NCBI GenBank assembly: GCA_965153455.1
Contig: OZ234494.1
Coordinates: 10,354,001-10,418,000 of the forward strand
Direction: 5' to 3'
DNA length: 64,000 nt
DNA from: Sphagnum compactum
Taxonomy: Eukaryota; Bryophyta; Sphagnopsida; Sphagnales
How positions within the stretch are numbered: position 1 is the stretch's first letter; each line of letters begins with the position of its first letter. Both the position numbers and the translations under genes were made by a program. Positions 62,457 to 64,000 of the stretch are shown piece by piece. The notes below the pieces were generated by a model. The model made no database searches and was not told the origin of the DNA. It was given only the letters and a program-made list of their open reading frames with translations.

Positions 62457-63946
62457 CTAAGTCATTTTGGACTCCCATTTAGGGATTGCAGCGGGGTCAA
62501 TGTCCCAGCAATTAGTGGGAATGTTGATGCCCTCATTGCCTCTCATCCTGTAAGCAGGTACTCTATGTGAAAAATAGTGCATGAGCTTGGGGGGAAGGAT
62601 GCCTTTCTTGTATGCAGGCACCCAAAAAGTCCGAAATCCTGGGAGCTTCCCAAGTGCTTGAACCCCAGGCGACCTGCCAGGCCCACAGCCAGATAGAATC
62701 TCAACTAACCGGAAGCCAGGCTCTTTTGCACAATCTCTTCCGTTGGGCTTTTCTGACCTGTCACCCTCTTTCTCACTAGTCTTGTCTGCTGTTGACTTGT
62801 TTCTGTTTCTGTGAAATGCCCACACTTCTCCCTTGTTGGGATAGATTTGAACATGCCTGTTAGAGAGTCCAGTAACTATCATTTGGTGCGAGAAAATGCT
62901 GATGGTATTACACCTACCATCCCTGCCATCTTTAAATTCACCACAGGAAAGAGAGTAGCCATGGGTCTGCTTCAATCAACAAAGCCAGAAGAAAACGGTT
63001 AATGTAAAGCAAGAGCAGGAAGAATGAACCATAGGAAATTTGAGCTCTAGTGGGTGCACTTGTTTATCACAATCAGAGGAGTACAGGTATCACAATTGGA
63101 GATCAAACATCCAATACTTGCAATTATCCAAAACAGGAAAAAAATCAAAAGAGGAGGACAGGTACCATAATCTGAGATCAAACATGCAATTCATGCAACT
63201 ACCCAAAAGGAAGAAAAAGTCAACAATTGTAAGAGAAACCAATCTAGCTTTAAGACATACTTCACGTGTGATCAGACTTTGGAGCCCTTGTATCATTTAC
63301 AGATCGGACAGTGAAGTCCCATCAATAGTGATAGAATTGGTTTTGACCTGCTGGCTTCAGAATATTACCAACCCAGTTCATCAGCTGTATATCTGGATTG
63401 ACGCATCTCTCCAGAAATTCAATTCCTACTTTGGTAATAACCATTCTTTGGAAGCAATGGTTATTAATCATTACCAATTCATCAGAAATCAGGATGGACA
63501 AATGTAAATATGCAAAAGAAAGTGCAGTACAGCCCATCAATATGCTATGACACCCAAATATCCAAAGGCGAAGCATAAATGGCAGGAACAGGCCATTTTA
63601 AATGGCCTAAAATCTAAGGACTGTAAACCACGTGGCATCATAAATGGAAGAGAGGCCATGTTTGATTCTTGGCAATCAGAAAATAGCCAGATATGAGCTT
63701 GCCCATAGAGGCAGAAAATCAGAGGGAAGGTGCTAGCATGTATAGGCAGAGAAAAGTAGGGATAGGAGGGAAGGAGATAACAGGGAGAGGGATGGCCCTG
63801 ACCTGTTGCCACTGGTGCTCCTGTGGAGATAGGTTTATGCGCTCCAACCACTTAAACCATGCTCTGAAGGGAGGCCTCCGGGACACCTTTGTGATGCGCA
63901 CCCAGGTACGTGGCATATCATCCACTTCATCATATAACGCCCATAT
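62457..63946 (-). CDS. DUF3444-domain protein, C-terminal two exons (5' part beyond window)
   Basis: The exon at 63946-63803 (48 codons) reads 'IWALYDEVDDMPRTWVRI' and 'FKWLE', ending 'HQWQQ' at a GTCAGG donor. A CAG acceptor then opens the last exon, 62966-62457 (169 codons plus stop), with 'SLSCGEFKDG', 'ISIFSHQM', 'IYPNKGEVWAFHRN', 'LPGFRTFWV', 'HYFSHRVPAYRM' and 'DIDPAAIP'. This is essentially one complete DUF3444 domain, with the order and spacing typical of plant proteins in which it follows a J-domain. Its biochemical function is unknown. The usual 'GQIWA' start lies at the exon boundary and upstream exons continue right of 63946, so any J-domain would be outside the window. A charged insert (about 25 residues, Lys/Glu/Ser-rich) sits between 'WAFHRN' and 'GFRLVEIL'. 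Both exons are unbroken and in phase. Confidence 0.92.
63075..63205. repeat. ~75-bp imperfect tandem repeat in the DUF3444 intron
   Basis: The block 'gagatcaaacatccaatacttgcaa' near 63100 recurs as 'gagatcaaacatgcaattcatgcaa' near 63173. In each copy 'ggaggacaggtaYcat' or 'gaggagtacaggtatcac' lies upstream and 'aaaaggaagaaaaa' or 'aaaacaggaaaaaaa' downstream. It lies within the intron 63802-62967 and does not touch the splice sites. Confidence 0.7.
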
Positions 63947-64000
63947 CTGCCATCATCACAATGCCATGGTTAATCCCACTTCCACCAGCCAAAGAAGGGG

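Overview
The window is nuclear DNA of a land plant. The evidence is spliceosomal introns, interstitial TTTAGGG-type telomere motifs, remnants of plant transposon families (Ty1/copia, Ty3/gypsy, hAT), and plant gene types: a nine-exon hexokinase, a CCCH-type zinc-finger protein resembling Arabidopsis C3H41/C3H27, a DUF3444 protein, and a decayed copy of a chloroplast-type DAR GTPase. The species cannot be fixed from sequence alone. Compact gene islands separated by very AT-rich DNA would suit a seed-free plant such as a moss, lycophyte or fern, but that is only a lean.

Layout. 1-18.4 kb: gene-poor, mostly AT-rich DNA with tandem repeats, microsatellites, G-run repeats, telomere-like blocks and a 22-bp repeat array. 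18.4-20.1 kb: GC-richer gene island with an intact two-exon PRELI/MSF1-family gene (+). 20.1-33.1 kb: AT-rich DNA without recognisable genes, with three tRNA-like (possible SINE) heads and a diverged 390-bp duplication. 33.1-36.1 kb: intron-containing pseudogene of RNase P/MRP subunit RPP30 (-). 37.2-38.1 kb: intronless pseudogene of a circularly permuted YlqF/DAR GTPase (+). 38.5-41.9 kb: intact hexokinase (-). 42.8-50.3 kb: transposon graveyard with gypsy reverse transcriptase (-), hAT transposase (+), a possible Harbinger fragment (-), and a copia element with 5' LTR, primer-binding site, gag and protease remnants (+). 50.5-51.2 kb: intron-containing pseudogene of Mediator subunit MED31 (+). 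54.4-60.1 kb: large intact CCCH/RRM RNA-binding protein gene (+). 62.5 kb to right edge: 3' part of a DUF3444 gene (-).

The four intact genes serve unrelated housekeeping roles (mitochondrial lipid transfer, sugar phosphorylation, RNA processing, and an unknown J-protein-associated role) and show no operon-like logic. The striking local pattern is three decayed copies of conserved housekeeping genes within 18 kb, two keeping their introns and one without. Several of their lesions are CGN-to-TGN changes, as expected from decay of methylated cytosines. I did not find a convincing new biological system. The most useful leads are these pseudogenes, the eroded C-terminal extension behind the stop codon of the CCCH gene, and the possible tRNA-derived SINE family.
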